Source: Oscillospiraceae bacterium (GTDB taxonomy: Bacteria > Bacillota > Clostridia > Oscillospirales > Acutalibacteraceae). From it: a stretch of DNA of 64,000 nucleotides. The notes below the pieces were generated by a model. The model saw nothing but the letters and a program-made list of their open reading frames with translations. It was not told the origin of the DNA and did not search any database. This document shows, one piece after another, positions 47,922 to 56,913 of this stretch (its first letter is position 1; every line of letters begins with the position of its first letter). The translations under genes and the position numbers were made by a program. The stretch lies in the NCBI GenBank assembly GCA_029012445.1, contig JAQXMC010000023.1, positions 62,001 through 126,000 of the forward strand, given 5' to 3'.

Positions 47922-48794
47922 ATGATATGCAAAGCCTGCCCCAGAGAATGTTCTGCCGACCGCTCGGTGAGCAGGGGCTTTTGCCGGATGCCCGAGAATT
48001 TTGTCGTCGCCAGAGCCGCAAAGCACTTCTGGGAGGAGCCATGCATAAGCGGAACAAACGGCTCGGGAACGGTGTTTTTTTCGGGCTGCAGCCTGAGATG
48101 CGTGTTTTGCCAGAATCACGAAATAAGCGCTGAAAATTTCGGAAAAGAAATATCAGATGAAAGACTCATGCGGATATTCGACGAGCTGATAGCTCAGGGC
48201 GCTCACAACATCAATCTCGTCAATCCGACTCATTACGCCGAGCGCCTTGCAAGAGTGTTGAAAGAATATAACTCATCGGTGCCCGTCGTTTATAACAGCG
48301 GCGGATATGAGAAGGTCGAAACGCTGAAAAAGCTTGAGGGGCTTATCGACATATATCTGCCGGATCTTAAATATATCAGCCCCGACAGAAGCCTCAAGTA
48401 TTCGGGCGCGGAAAATTACTTTGATTTCGCCGCTCCCGCAATAAAGGAAATGATCAGGCAGACGGGCAGCCCCGTTCTTGATGAAAACGGAATAATGCTG
48501 AAAGGGACTGTCGTCAGACACCTTATTCTCCCGAAGAACACAAACCAGAGCGTTAAGATAATCGAATGGCTCAGCGAAAATATTCCGCGCGACACATATA
48601 TAAGCCTAATGGCGCAATATACGCCCGTAATTCACAGCGAGAAATATCCCGAGCTTAACAGAGGCATAACGCGGCGCGAATATGACAAGGTGCTCGACGC
48701 TCTCGAAAACAGCGGATTTTATAACTGCTTCGTTCAGGAAATGCAGTCGTCCGGCGATGAATATATACCGAAATTTGACCTCAGCGGAGTATAA
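47922..48794 (+). CDS. Radical SAM protein, PflA-like (COG1313 type)
   Basis: SAM-cleaving 4Fe-4S enzyme of 290 residues. The radical SAM motif is CSLRCVFC, in the context FSGCSLRCVFCQNHEIS; an N-terminal cysteine set CKACPRECSADR may bind a second cluster or metal. The middle VYNSGGYEKVETLKKLEGLIDIYLPDLKY is conserved in this group of pyruvate-formate-lyase-activase-like proteins. No glycyl-radical enzyme is adjacent, so the target is unknown. ATG 47922 fits GAGG spacing better than ATG 47916. Confidence 0.88.
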   Translation: MICKACPRECSADRSVSRGFCRMPENFVVARAAKHFWEEPCISGTNGSGTVFFSGCSLRCVFCQNHEISAENFGKEISDERLMRIFDELIAQGAHNINLVNPTHYAERLARVLKEYNSSVPVVYNSGGYEKVETLKKLEGLIDIYLPDLKYISPDRSLKYSGAENYFDFAAPAIKEMIRQTGSPVLDENGIMLKGTVVRHLILPKNTNQSVKIIEWLSENIPRDTYISLMAQYTPVIHSEKYPELNRGITRREYDKVLDALENSGFYNCFVQEMQSSGDEYIPKFDLSGV

Positions 48795-48848
48795 CTTAAG
48801 GTCTCAATACAAATATTATTATCCGACCGGAAAACATATCTGCAATTA

Positions 48849-48877
48849 TTGACAAGCTTTTCCTCTCGGAGTATAAT
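48849..48877 (+). promoter_or_regulatory. Consensus promoter of fba
   Basis: TTGACA, exactly 17 bp, TATAAT. A perfect consensus suits a highly expressed glycolytic gene. Confidence 0.85.
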
Positions 48878-48911
48878 GTGGTTTGTAAATAATGGAAAAG
48901 GAGTAATAATT

Positions 48912-49847
48912 ATGCCATTGGTAACAACAAAAAAGATGTTTGAAGACGCATACAAGGGCGGCTACGCCATCGGTGCGTTCAATGTCAACAACATGGAGAT
49001 AATACAGGGCATCGTCGGAGCGGCAAAGAAGCTTAACGCTCCCGTTATCCTTCAGGTTTCAAAGGGCGCCAGAGCTTATGCAAATCACACATATCTCGTC
49101 AAGCTCGTTGAGGCGGCTGTTGAAGAGACGGGACTTCCCATAGCTCTCCATCTTGACCACGGTCCGGATTTCGAGACCTGCAAGAGCTGCATAGACGGCG
49201 GCTTCACATCGGTCATGATAGACGGCTCAAGCCTTCCCTATGAAGAAAATATAGCTGTCACGAAGAAGGTCGTTGAATACGCTCACGCAAGAGGCGTCGT
49301 CGTTGAGGGCGAGCTCGGAACGCTTGCCGGAGTTGAGGACGATGTAGTCGTTGAGCACGGCAACGAGTCATACACAAAGCCCGAGCAGGTCGAGGATTTC
49401 GTTTCACGCACCGGCGTTGATTCACTCGCCATCGCTATCGGCACTTCACACGGCGCATACAAATTCAAACCCGGTCAGTAGCCGCAGCTTCTCTTTGACA
49501 TTCTCGAAGAGGTCGGAAAGAGACTGCCCGGTTTCCCGATCGTTCTTCACGGCGCGTCTTCTGTTATGCCCGAATATGTTGAAAAGATCAATAAATACGG
49601 CGGAGAAATGCCCGACGCTATCGGAATTCCCGAGGATATGCTCCGCAAGGCTGCCGGCATGGCCGTCTGCAAGATAAATGTTGACTCCGATCTTCGCCTT
49701 GCGATGACAGCCGCTATCCGCGAGCATCTCGCCGAAAATCCGTCTCACTTTGACCCGAGACAGTATCTCAAGCCCGCCCGTGAGGCTATTGAGGAAGTCG
49801 TTGCGCACAAGATCGAAAATGTTCTCGGCTGCGCAGGCAAGGCATAA
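48912..49847 (+). pseudogene. fba: Class II fructose-bisphosphate aldolase, interrupted by an in-frame TAG
   Basis: Zinc-dependent aldolase of glycolysis/gluconeogenesis. Codons 1-189 give MPLVTTKKMFEDAYKGGYAI, HLDHGPDFETCK, VVEGELGTLAGVEDD and GTSHGAYKFKPGQ, ending at TAG 49479-49481. The same frame continues without other stops with PQLLFDILEEVGKRLPGFP, VLHGASSV and CKINVDSDLRLAM to TAA 49847. The two parts join into one normal aldolase of about 311 residues. TAG is one base from AAG, GAG or CAG. Promoter and RBS (AAAAGGAG) are intact. It is either a recent nonsense mutation, a sequencing error, or read-through. The first part alone lacks the C-terminal zinc histidine and catalytic loops. 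Confidence 0.88.
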
Positions 49848-49863
49848 TTTAATAAAACATCAG

Positions 49864-49905
49864 ACAGCACCGACCTGGGATCCGCCCGCAGCCGGTGCTG
49901 TTTTT
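49864..49905. terminator. Terminator after fba
   Basis: ACAGCACCG and CGGTGCTGT (9 bp) followed by TTTTT; convergent spoIID ends 13 bases on. Confidence 0.85.
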
Positions 49906-49917
49906 ATGTTCTGATTA

Positions 49918-50952
49918 TCATTCGCTCAGCTGTGTTCCGGGGTAATAGTGGCTCAATATCTCTTTATATGAGCTGCCGAGCTTTGCCATTGCGTTCGCTC
50001 CGTATTGACTCATGCCCACGCCGTGACCGTAGCCCATGCAGTTGAACACATAAAGGTCTCCGCTTTTTTCAACGGTGAAGTTTCCGCTTCTGAGCGAAAG
50101 AAGCTGTCTGAGCTGATCCCCGCTGAATTTGTTTGAAGAAATTTCGATGCTCTTGACATAGCCGCTCGCTGAAAGCTCGGGAATACCTATTGATATTTCT
50201 TTTATCTTGTAGTCCGAAAGGCATTTTATAAGCTCCTTTTCGCTGAACTCAAAGGTTGATCTGACGGAGGGGGAAAGCTTGTCGCTGTCGCTTGAAACGC
50301 TGACGAGCCAGTCGGTTCTGACGCCCCATACATCTTCGGCGCTGTTCGTCATTCCCGATGACATAGCAAAATACGGCGGCTTTATCAGCTCTCCGCCGTA
50401 GGTCAGGTAACTGCCCTCAACGGCGCTGACGGCTTTTTCATATTTAGCTATGTATTTTTCGTAGTCGCCGCCCCATTTTTCTTTCAGCTCATCATAGCTT
50501 TTATATGCCTGATGGACGGACGGATCGTCGCTGATATCGGATTTTTCGTTGCCGCTTTTCATCTGATACAGAGCGTAGGTGTAGCTGACGACTGCCTGAG
50601 CTTTCAGCGCCTCCTCATTATATGAATATGGCATTTCACACGCAACGCAGCAGACAACATAGCCGTGAAGACCGACATTTTCAACCTTCCCCGACGATGC
50701 CCGAAGAACGGCTATTTTGTCACCAGAAATTTTGGCGGCCGATGTGCTTTCTTCGGCGTTTGTCTGCTTCTGCGTGCCGGCTTCTGTTTCGGCGCCTGTC
50801 GTTTTTTCGCTTTGCTCCGAGGTCTGTTCTGCGGTCGATGACTGAGACACGGCCGGCGCATTTGTACTCTGCGTTTTTCCAAGAAGTGAAAAAAGCGGAA
50901 CGAACAGCATTGTCAGGAACAGAATAAGTGTTAAAATTGCGTAAAGCTTCAT
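49918..50952 (-). CDS. spoIID: Stage II sporulation protein D
   Basis: Lytic transglycosylase of the septal peptidoglycan-degrading machine that drives engulfment of the forespore. The 344 residues have an N-terminal membrane anchor (about 5-25), a Ser/Thr/Glu/Gln-rich linker (35-75) and the SpoIID domain: CEMPYSYNEEALKAQAVVSYTYAL with the catalytic glutamate, YFAMSSGMT, and GYGHGVGMSQYGANAMA. Its partners SpoIIM/SpoIIP are not nearby. Monocistronic. Confidence 0.95.
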   Translation of the reverse strand: MKLYAILTLILFLTMLFVPLFSLLGKTQSTNAPAVSQSSTAEQTSEQSEKTTGAETEAGTQKQTNAEESTSAAKISGDKIAVLRASSGKVENVGLHGYVVCCVACEMPYSYNEEALKAQAVVSYTYALYQMKSGNEKSDISDDPSVHQAYKSYDELKEKWGGDYEKYIAKYEKAVSAVEGSYLTYGGELIKPPYFAMSSGMTNSAEDVWGVRTDWLVSVSSDSDKLSPSVRSTFEFSEKELIKCLSDYKIKEISIGIPELSASGYVKSIEISSNKFSGDQLRQLLSLRSGNFTVEKSGDLYVFNCMGYGHGVGMSQYGANAMAKLGSSYKEILSHYYPGTQLSE

Positions 50953-51078
50953 TTTAGTTCTCCTTTTTTAGATTTATTTTATTGACTTCTTAACTGTATT
51001 GTTATACAATTAACCTTTGAATACGGAGCAGCGCTTTTTATAAGACGCAATTCGGATAATCAGGATAGGGGTGATAGC

Positions 51079-52491
51079 TTGGCAAACTATGTTTCGCCGA
51101 TATCGGACTCCGCTTTAGAAATATTATGCGGACAACTTGAAAATAAGAACAGGATCGAGCTTGACGACTATTGGAAATACGGCGTCAAAAGGGGACTTCG
51201 CAATGCCGACGGAACGGGCGTTATGGCCGGACTCACCAAAATATGCTCTGTTGAGGGCTATTATATAGACGACGGTGAAAAGGTACCCAGAGAGGGCGTT
51301 CTGAAATACAGAGGTTATAATCTCAAGGATTTTGTCTCAGCCTGCGACCGCGAGGACCGCTTCGGCTTTGAGGAGGTCGCGTGGCTTCTTCTGTTCGGCT
51401 CTCTGCCGACTCAAAGGCAGCTGAAGGCCTTTCGGGAGATACTCGCCCAGTGCCGCGAGCTTCCGTCTGATTTCGTTGAGGATATGATAATGAAAAATCC
51501 CTCAAAGAATATCATGAACAAAATGGCCCGCTGCGTTCTGGCTCTCTATTCGCTTGACGAGGACCCTGATAATCTTTCAATAGAGAATATTCTCAAGCAG
51601 GCGATTCACCTGATAGCTCAGCTGCCCATGATAATGTGCTATGCCTATCAGATAAAAAGGCGGATATTCTACGGCAAAAGCATGTATCTTCATCCGGTAA
51701 AGCCGGAATATGATACCGCTCAGACGATACTCAACGCCATAAGGTCAGACAGAAAATTCACCTATGAGGAGTCCCGTCTTTTAGACACCTGCCTCATCGT
51801 TCACGCCGAACACGGCGGCGGCAACAACTCCACTTTCGCCGCGAGAGTTCTCACTTCAAGCGGAACCGACACCTACTCGGCGATGGCTGCTGCGATCGGC
51901 TCTTTAAAGGGACCGAGACACGGCGGAGCTAACCTCAAGGTCTGCGAAATGCTTTCTTATCTTGAAGAAAGCGTCAGCGACATCACGAACGAAGGCCAGG
52001 TCGCCGACTTTTTGACCAAAGTCATTCGCAAAGAAGCGGGCGACGGAACCGGACTTATATACGGCATGGGCCACGCAGTCTACACTAAGTCCGATCCGAG
52101 AGCGGTCATACTTAAAGAAAAAGCCCGCGCATACGCTGAGAAAACAGGCTTTTCCGACAATTTCAAGTCTATTGAGCTTATCGAACGGCTCACGCCTGAG
52201 ATATTCAGAAAAGAAAAGGGCGAGACAAAGCGTATCTGCGCTAATGTCGATCTTTATTCCGGGCTTGTTTATAAAATGCTCAGAATACCCGAGGATCTTT
52301 TTACTCCGCTGTTTGCAACGGCGAGGATAGCCGGATGGTCGGCTCACAGAATCGAGGAAATCATGACCGGCGGACGGATAATCAGACCCGCATATAAAAA
52401 TGTGTCGCTTCCGAGAGAATATGTCGACATAGCAGACAGAACCGAAGACACCAACATAGAAGAATACATTCCGTCAGAGGAACGGACATAA
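51079..52491 (+). CDS. Citrate synthase
   Basis: Condenses acetyl-CoA and oxaloacetate. The 470 residues are of the long type I/II form, with LDTCLIVHAEHGGGNNSTFAAR, SLKGPRHGGANLKV and YGMGHAVYTKSDPRA, containing the catalytic histidines and arginine. The start codon is TTG (51079), after AGGGGTGA; no closer ATG exists. Citrate feeds glutamate synthesis in anaerobes; malic enzyme and an AEC carrier are elsewhere in the window. A 2-methylcitrate synthase role cannot be excluded. Confidence 0.93.
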   Translation: MANYVSPISDSALEILCGQLENKNRIELDDYWKYGVKRGLRNADGTGVMAGLTKICSVEGYYIDDGEKVPREGVLKYRGYNLKDFVSACDREDRFGFEEVAWLLLFGSLPTQRQLKAFREILAQCRELPSDFVEDMIMKNPSKNIMNKMARCVLALYSLDEDPDNLSIENILKQAIHLIAQLPMIMCYAYQIKRRIFYGKSMYLHPVKPEYDTAQTILNAIRSDRKFTYEESRLLDTCLIVHAEHGGGNNSTFAARVLTSSGTDTYSAMAAAIGSLKGPRHGGANLKVCEMLSYLEESVSDITNEGQVADFLTKVIRKEAGDGTGLIYGMGHAVYTKSDPRAVILKEKARAYAEKTGFSDNFKSIELIERLTPEIFRKEKGETKRICANVDLYSGLVYKMLRIPEDLFTPLFATARIAGWSAHRIEEIMTGGRIIRPAYKNVSLPREYVDIADRTEDTNIEEYIPSEERT

Positions 52492-52503
52492 GGAGAGCTG
52501 AAC

Positions 52504-53421
52504 ATGAAAATAAAAGGTTCGTCAAAGGCGATAAAGCCGGCGCATATCGGGTTGGCTTTTATAATTTCTCTTGTTATTTGTCTCATTTTGAGATTTTATC
52601 ACTCAATAAAACTGATAGACGCAGAAACCGGCTTTTATTCATCAAAGAATTTCACGGTACCGCTGTTTTACATCGTTCTTGCGGCGGCGTGCTTATTCAT
52701 GCTCATAGGTGCGTTTTTGTCGGCGAACAACAGAAAGCTTGAGCCCGAAAAAGCTCTGACAAGGAACAAACCGCTCGGCGCTGTTTCGATCATTTTGTCG
52801 GTCTGCTTTTTCACCGAGTCTCTTCAGAGCGTTCTGACGGCTCTTTATTCAAGAGCTAATTCAGTCTATGTTACCGATGTCAGCTATTTCGCTCAGTCCA
52901 TGAAAAACGGATATATTCCGAATATCCTCGTTTCTGTTTTCGCGGTTATATCGGCGGCTTACTTCATAATATTTGCGGCGAACTGCCTTAAAAAGGAATG
53001 CAGGATTGCTTCAAGAAAAATATTTGCTCTCATGCCGATCGGCTGGGCTCTCATGAAGCTCGTTTCTCTTTTCGTCAAGCAGATCAGCTTTCTGAGGGTT
53101 TCGGATCTCTTCCTTGAGATAGCGGCAATGATATTCACGGCGATATTCCTTCTTTCTGCAGCTCAGTGCGTCTCCGGCGTCTATTCCGATGTTGCTCAAT
53201 GGCGGATAACCGGTGTGGGATTGCCCGCAGCGCTGCTGCTGACGGTCCTGAATTTCCCGAAGCTTTGCCTGACTCTTTTCGGCGGTGATGAGCATATTGT
53301 GTCGGGCTATCCCGTCAATTACAGCGAATTTCTGCTCGGAATATTTATAATCGTTCTCGTTGTATCTTTAAACAGAAAAGAAGAAAAAAGCGATCCGGAG
53401 ACCGGATCCGACGAATTATAA
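52504..53421 (+). CDS. Polytopic membrane protein of unknown function
   Basis: Unrecognised 305-residue protein with seven likely membrane helices (about 15-31, 51-70, 90-110, 139-160, 172-190, 200-222 and 275-290) and a charged C-terminal tail RKEEKSDPETGSDEL. It starts 13 bases after citrate synthase with GGAGAG upstream, so the two are co-transcribed; the terminator follows this gene. No transporter or enzyme motif stands out. Confidence 0.8.
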   Translation: MKIKGSSKAIKPAHIGLAFIISLVICLILRFYHSIKLIDAETGFYSSKNFTVPLFYIVLAAACLFMLIGAFLSANNRKLEPEKALTRNKPLGAVSIILSVCFFTESLQSVLTALYSRANSVYVTDVSYFAQSMKNGYIPNILVSVFAVISAAYFIIFAANCLKKECRIASRKIFALMPIGWALMKLVSLFVKQISFLRVSDLFLEIAAMIFTAIFLLSAAQCVSGVYSDVAQWRITGVGLPAALLLTVLNFPKLCLTLFGGDEHIVSGYPVNYSEFLLGIFIIVLVVSLNRKEEKSDPETGSDEL

Positions 53422-53426
53422 ACAGT

Positions 53427-53460
53427 ACGCCCGACCGTTTGCAGCATAACGGCCGGGCGT
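53427..53460 (+). terminator. Hairpin after the citrate synthase unit
   Basis: ACGCCCGACCGTT and AACGGCCGGGCGT, 13 bp with one mismatch, loop of eight. The T-run is weak. Confidence 0.7.
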
Positions 53461-53552
53461 TGATTGCATAATTGCGGTCCCACGCAGCAAAATAGGTTTG
53501 AGGCCGCATTTCGCGTTAATAAAACTAACATATTGCTAAGGATTGATGGGCT

Positions 53553-54482
53553 TTGTTTTTACAGAACATGAGAGTCGCCGGAACGCAGGTGCTGATATTA
53601 TATATCATGATATTTGTCGGCTTCGTCTCCTGCAAACTAAAGATATTCACAGAAAAAACGGCTAGAATGATGACGGATCTTCTTTTCTATGTTATCACGG
53701 TTTCTGTCATTATAAATTCGTTTCTGTCAATGGAGCTGACCGAGGACACGGCTAAAAGCTTTCTCGTGTCGCTTCTTTGCAACACGGCGACCTTTGTCAT
53801 TTCCATTCTGATAACTATTCCGTTCTTTAAAAAAGAAAAGGACGATAAAAACCCGATATTCAGATTTGCTTCAATATATTGCAACTGCGGATATATGGCT
53901 CTTCCGCTGGCTCAGGCAATTCTCGGCAACGAGGGCGTTTTCTATTGCTCAACGGGTCTGATTTCCTTTAACATTCTTGTTTTCACCCACGGCGTTAAGC
54001 TGATGACAAGGGACGAATATAAGCTCGGATTAAAAAAGCTGATTCTCAATCCCGGAATTCTCGGCGTCGCCGTCGGACTTCCTCTGTTTATAGCCAAGGT
54101 CAGGCTGCCCGAAATACTCGCGGCGCCTATAAGCAGTCTCGCCTCGGTCAATACGCCGCTGGCGATGCTGATGTTCGGAGCGTATCTTGCGAACACGGAT
54201 CTTAAAACGCTTTTCAGCGAAAAAAAGATATATCCCACGGCTTTTATAAAGCTCATAGCCATTCCGCTGATATGTATGGGAATTTACAGGCTGTGCGGCG
54301 TCACCGGTGCGCTTCTGACTGCCTGCACGATAACCGCTTCATCGCCGAGCGCAAACAACACCATCATGTTTGCGGCCAAATACGGCAGAGACACGGGAGT
54401 GGCCTCAAAAACCGTTGCGCTTATCAGCCTTATTTCAATTTTCACGATACCTGTCATGGTTGCGCTTTCCGAAAGCTTATAA
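53553..54482 (+). CDS. AEC-family transporter (auxin efflux carrier type)
   Basis: Ten-helix membrane carrier of 309 residues. YCNCGYMALPLAQAILG, NPGILGVAVGLPLF and ASSPSANNTIMFAAKYGRD are typical of bacterial AEC proteins; characterised ones (MleP, MdcF) carry malate or malonate. Start TTG 53553 with AAGGAT ten bases before; ATG 53568 is the alternative but lacks an RBS. It may move C4 acids handled by malic enzyme and the LDH2 enzyme. Confidence 0.9.
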   Translation: MFLQNMRVAGTQVLILYIMIFVGFVSCKLKIFTEKTARMMTDLLFYVITVSVIINSFLSMELTEDTAKSFLVSLLCNTATFVISILITIPFFKKEKDDKNPIFRFASIYCNCGYMALPLAQAILGNEGVFYCSTGLISFNILVFTHGVKLMTRDEYKLGLKKLILNPGILGVAVGLPLFIAKVRLPEILAAPISSLASVNTPLAMLMFGAYLANTDLKTLFSEKKIYPTAFIKLIAIPLICMGIYRLCGVTGALLTACTITASSPSANNTIMFAAKYGRDTGVASKTVALISLISIFTIPVMVALSESL

Positions 54483-54489
54483 ACAATCG

Positions 54490-54520
54490 GCCTCCCTTTG
54501 AGCGGAGGCTTTCGTTTTTT
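54490..54520 (+). terminator. Terminator after the AEC transporter
   Basis: GCCTCC and GGAGGC (6 bp, loop of eight), then TTTCGTTTTTT. Confidence 0.75.
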
Positions 54521-54603
54521 ATATGAATATCTTTTCACCGTGAAAGCCAAAATGCAAAAGTCAGTCGAAAAAACACGGATAATGCCGCCGGTAACAAAAC
54601 TTA

Positions 54604-54674
54604 GGTGAATATATGTTCACCGGCCTCATGAATTGCTTTCAAACACTTGACATATCAGGATTTTTTGGTAAAAT
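54604..54674 (+). promoter_or_regulatory. Promoter of the pseudokinase gene with upstream palindrome
   Basis: TTGACA (54647-54652), 16 bp, TAAAAT (54669-54674). Upstream lies GGTGAA-TATATG-TTCACC (54604-54621), a perfect palindrome that could be an activator or repressor site. Confidence 0.6.
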
Positions 54675-54751
54675 TATAATGAATAATTTTAGTGTTATAT
54701 GATAGCCGTTAAGGCGGCAATGCCGAATATTTTGCGGAAAGGAGGACCGGC

Positions 54752-56899
54752 ATGGCGGATTTTGCAAACAGATGCATGCAATGCATGAAAAAACTCGATA
54801 ACGGAGAAACCGTCTGTTCTCAGTGCGGTTTCAGCGTCAGCGCCGTCCAGACCGGTCCGTATCTGCCTCTGGGCACCGTTATAAAAGGCAGATATATTTC
54901 GGGCAAGCTGATAAAGAGAACGATTGACAGCGCCGTTTATATCGGCTTCGACAATCTCAATTCAAAGGTAATAGAAATCAGAGAATTTTTCCCCTTGCCT
55001 ATTTGCGAAAGAGGAGAAGATAAGCTGACTCTGACGCCGAAAGAGGAGTATAGGGTGGTTTATGAGGAATATCTTCAGTCTTTCACTCAGCTTTGGCGGA
55101 ATCTTATGCGCTTCAGAGGGCTTCCCGCCCTGTTCGATGTTACAGACATAGTCTCATGCTATGCAACGGCATATGCGGTGACCGACCACAACGACGGAAC
55201 GACCTTCAGAAAGGTGCTCGAAAACACGGATATCGCCAATAATCCGTTCACGCTCAAGCGTGTCAAGGAGCTTATAGTACCCATGCTCTCAACGGTCGAG
55301 TCTCTCCATACCGCCAATATCGTCCACAGAGGAATTTCACCCGAAACACTTATCCTCACGGCTGACGGCAGCCTGAAAATAGTCGGCTTCGCAATACCTC
55401 AGGTCAGAACGACGAAGAACGATATAATGTGTTCCGTTTATGACGGATATTCACCGATAGAGCAATACGGCTTTAACTGGCAGCAGGGCGCATGGACAGA
55501 TATATACAGCATAGGCGCGCTGATATATAAGCTCCTGACAGGCCGGGATCTGCCGCCTGCTCCGATGAGAATGAATAACGGCGAAATCAGATTCACCGAT
55601 GACGAAAAAAGAAGAATACCCGAAAGCGTCAGAAATCTGACAGTCGGCTGCCTTGCTCTGATGCCGCAGGAGAGAGTCAAGAGCATTGCCGAGATAAGAG
55701 ATGTGTTCGTGCCGTTTTCGGCCAAGACCTCAAGCGTGACGAGAATAGCCTCTCCTGTGACATATTCACAGCCGGGGGTACGGGTAAGAACGAGCGAAAG
55801 AAAGATTCCCGAAACGAAAAGAACAGCTCCGGAAATAGTCAAGCCGAAGCAGGCGATACCGCAGACTAAGACCGCCCAGCCGAAAGCGGTGACGATAAGC
55901 GAAAGCCGCAAGCTTGAAGAGCTCGAAAAGGCGGAAAAGCTCAGGCTTGAGCAGGAAAAGCGCCTGAGGGAAGAAGATGAGAAAAAAAGAAAGGAAGCCG
56001 AAGAAAGGCGGATAAGACTTCAGCAGGAGGCTGAAAAGCAAAAGCAGCTCAAGGCTCAGAGAAAGCAGGAAAAGCTTGAAAATTCCAAGCTTGCCGCCGC
56101 CGAGAAAAAGCTGAAAGAAAATATAAGCGGCGCAAACACACAGATAAAGAAAAGGCTCAGAGCAGAGAGAGAAAAGCCGAGAAATCCGGTTGTGCTGGGA
56201 ATCACGACCGCCGTTGCCGTCGCTCTCGCCGGAGTTCTGACGCTTATGATACTTTACGGCACGGTGCTTTATAAGCTCTTTGACGCTCCCGTGCTTGACA
56301 ATGCGCTGTCGTCGTTTGCGTTTCTGCCGGTGAACAGCAGCAGAAACGACGATAACGATGTGACATATGTCCGCGTTCCGGATTTTTCAAATCTGACAAA
56401 GGAATACATCGACAGCAACACCGCTTACGCCAGAAAATATAATATATCGTACGAATACGATTACTGCGACACCGTGAAAAAGGGCTATGTTTTCAAGCAG
56501 AGCATGGCTCCGGATGAGAATGTTCCTATGGGAACGGCGATCACCGTCTATATCAGCAAGGGTATTGAGATGATAACGATGGTCGATGTCAAAAAGATGA
56601 CAATAGAGGAAGCAACGGAAAAGCTCACGCAGATCGGTTTTGCGGTCAACACTGTTGAAGTTTATAACAACGGCTTCAAAAGGACGGGAACCGTCTGTGA
56701 ATACAGCCTTGAAGCCGGCGAAAGCTATCCGAAAGGAACTGAGGTCACCGTCAAATATTGGGGCAAGCCGCTCGCTACGACCGGGCCGACCGATAATGAC
56801 GCAACAACCGGCGGAAACACTACCGCGCAGAACAAAGAACCCGGATCATCGTACCGCTGGGGATTATTCTCTCTGCTGGACAGAATTTTCGGAAACTGA
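54752..56899 (+). CDS. Zinc-ribbon PASTA pseudokinase
   Basis: A 715-residue Ser/Thr-kinase-like membrane protein that lacks catalytic residues. Order: zinc ribbon CMQC...CSQC (8-25); kinase-like domain about 42-325; long Glu/Lys/Arg coiled coil about 375-480; membrane helix about 488-510; two PASTA-type repeats (PDFSNLTKEYIDSNTA...; VDVKKMTIEEATEKL...) outside; Thr/Asn-rich end. The VAIKEYFP lysine is Arg77, HRD is HRG (192-194), DFG is GFA (212-214) and the glycine loop is lost. The GYSPIEQY and WTDIYSIGALIYKLLTG parts remain. It should bind peptidoglycan or muropeptides outside and act as a scaffold inside. era follows 14 bases later. Confidence 0.88.
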   Translation: MADFANRCMQCMKKLDNGETVCSQCGFSVSAVQTGPYLPLGTVIKGRYISGKLIKRTIDSAVYIGFDNLNSKVIEIREFFPLPICERGEDKLTLTPKEEYRVVYEEYLQSFTQLWRNLMRFRGLPALFDVTDIVSCYATAYAVTDHNDGTTFRKVLENTDIANNPFTLKRVKELIVPMLSTVESLHTANIVHRGISPETLILTADGSLKIVGFAIPQVRTTKNDIMCSVYDGYSPIEQYGFNWQQGAWTDIYSIGALIYKLLTGRDLPPAPMRMNNGEIRFTDDEKRRIPESVRNLTVGCLALMPQERVKSIAEIRDVFVPFSAKTSSVTRIASPVTYSQPGVRVRTSERKIPETKRTAPEIVKPKQAIPQTKTAQPKAVTISESRKLEELEKAEKLRLEQEKRLREEDEKKRKEAEERRIRLQQEAEKQKQLKAQRKQEKLENSKLAAAEKKLKENISGANTQIKKRLRAEREKPRNPVVLGITTAVAVALAGVLTLMILYGTVLYKLFDAPVLDNALSSFAFLPVNSSRNDDNDVTYVRVPDFSNLTKEYIDSNTAYARKYNISYEYDYCDTVKKGYVFKQSMAPDENVPMGTAITVYISKGIEMITMVDVKKMTIEEATEKLTQIGFAVNTVEVYNNGFKRTGTVCEYSLEAGESYPKGTEVTVKYWGKPLATTGPTDNDATTGGNTTAQNKEPGSSYRWGLFSLLDRIFGN

Positions 56900-56913
56900 G
56901 AAAGGTATAATAA

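Noticed and set aside
49479..49481. Genome-wide recoding of TAG to an amino acid
   Set aside because: recO ends naturally in TAG at the expected length, and no other gene in the window contains an internal TAG; one codon cannot support recoding.
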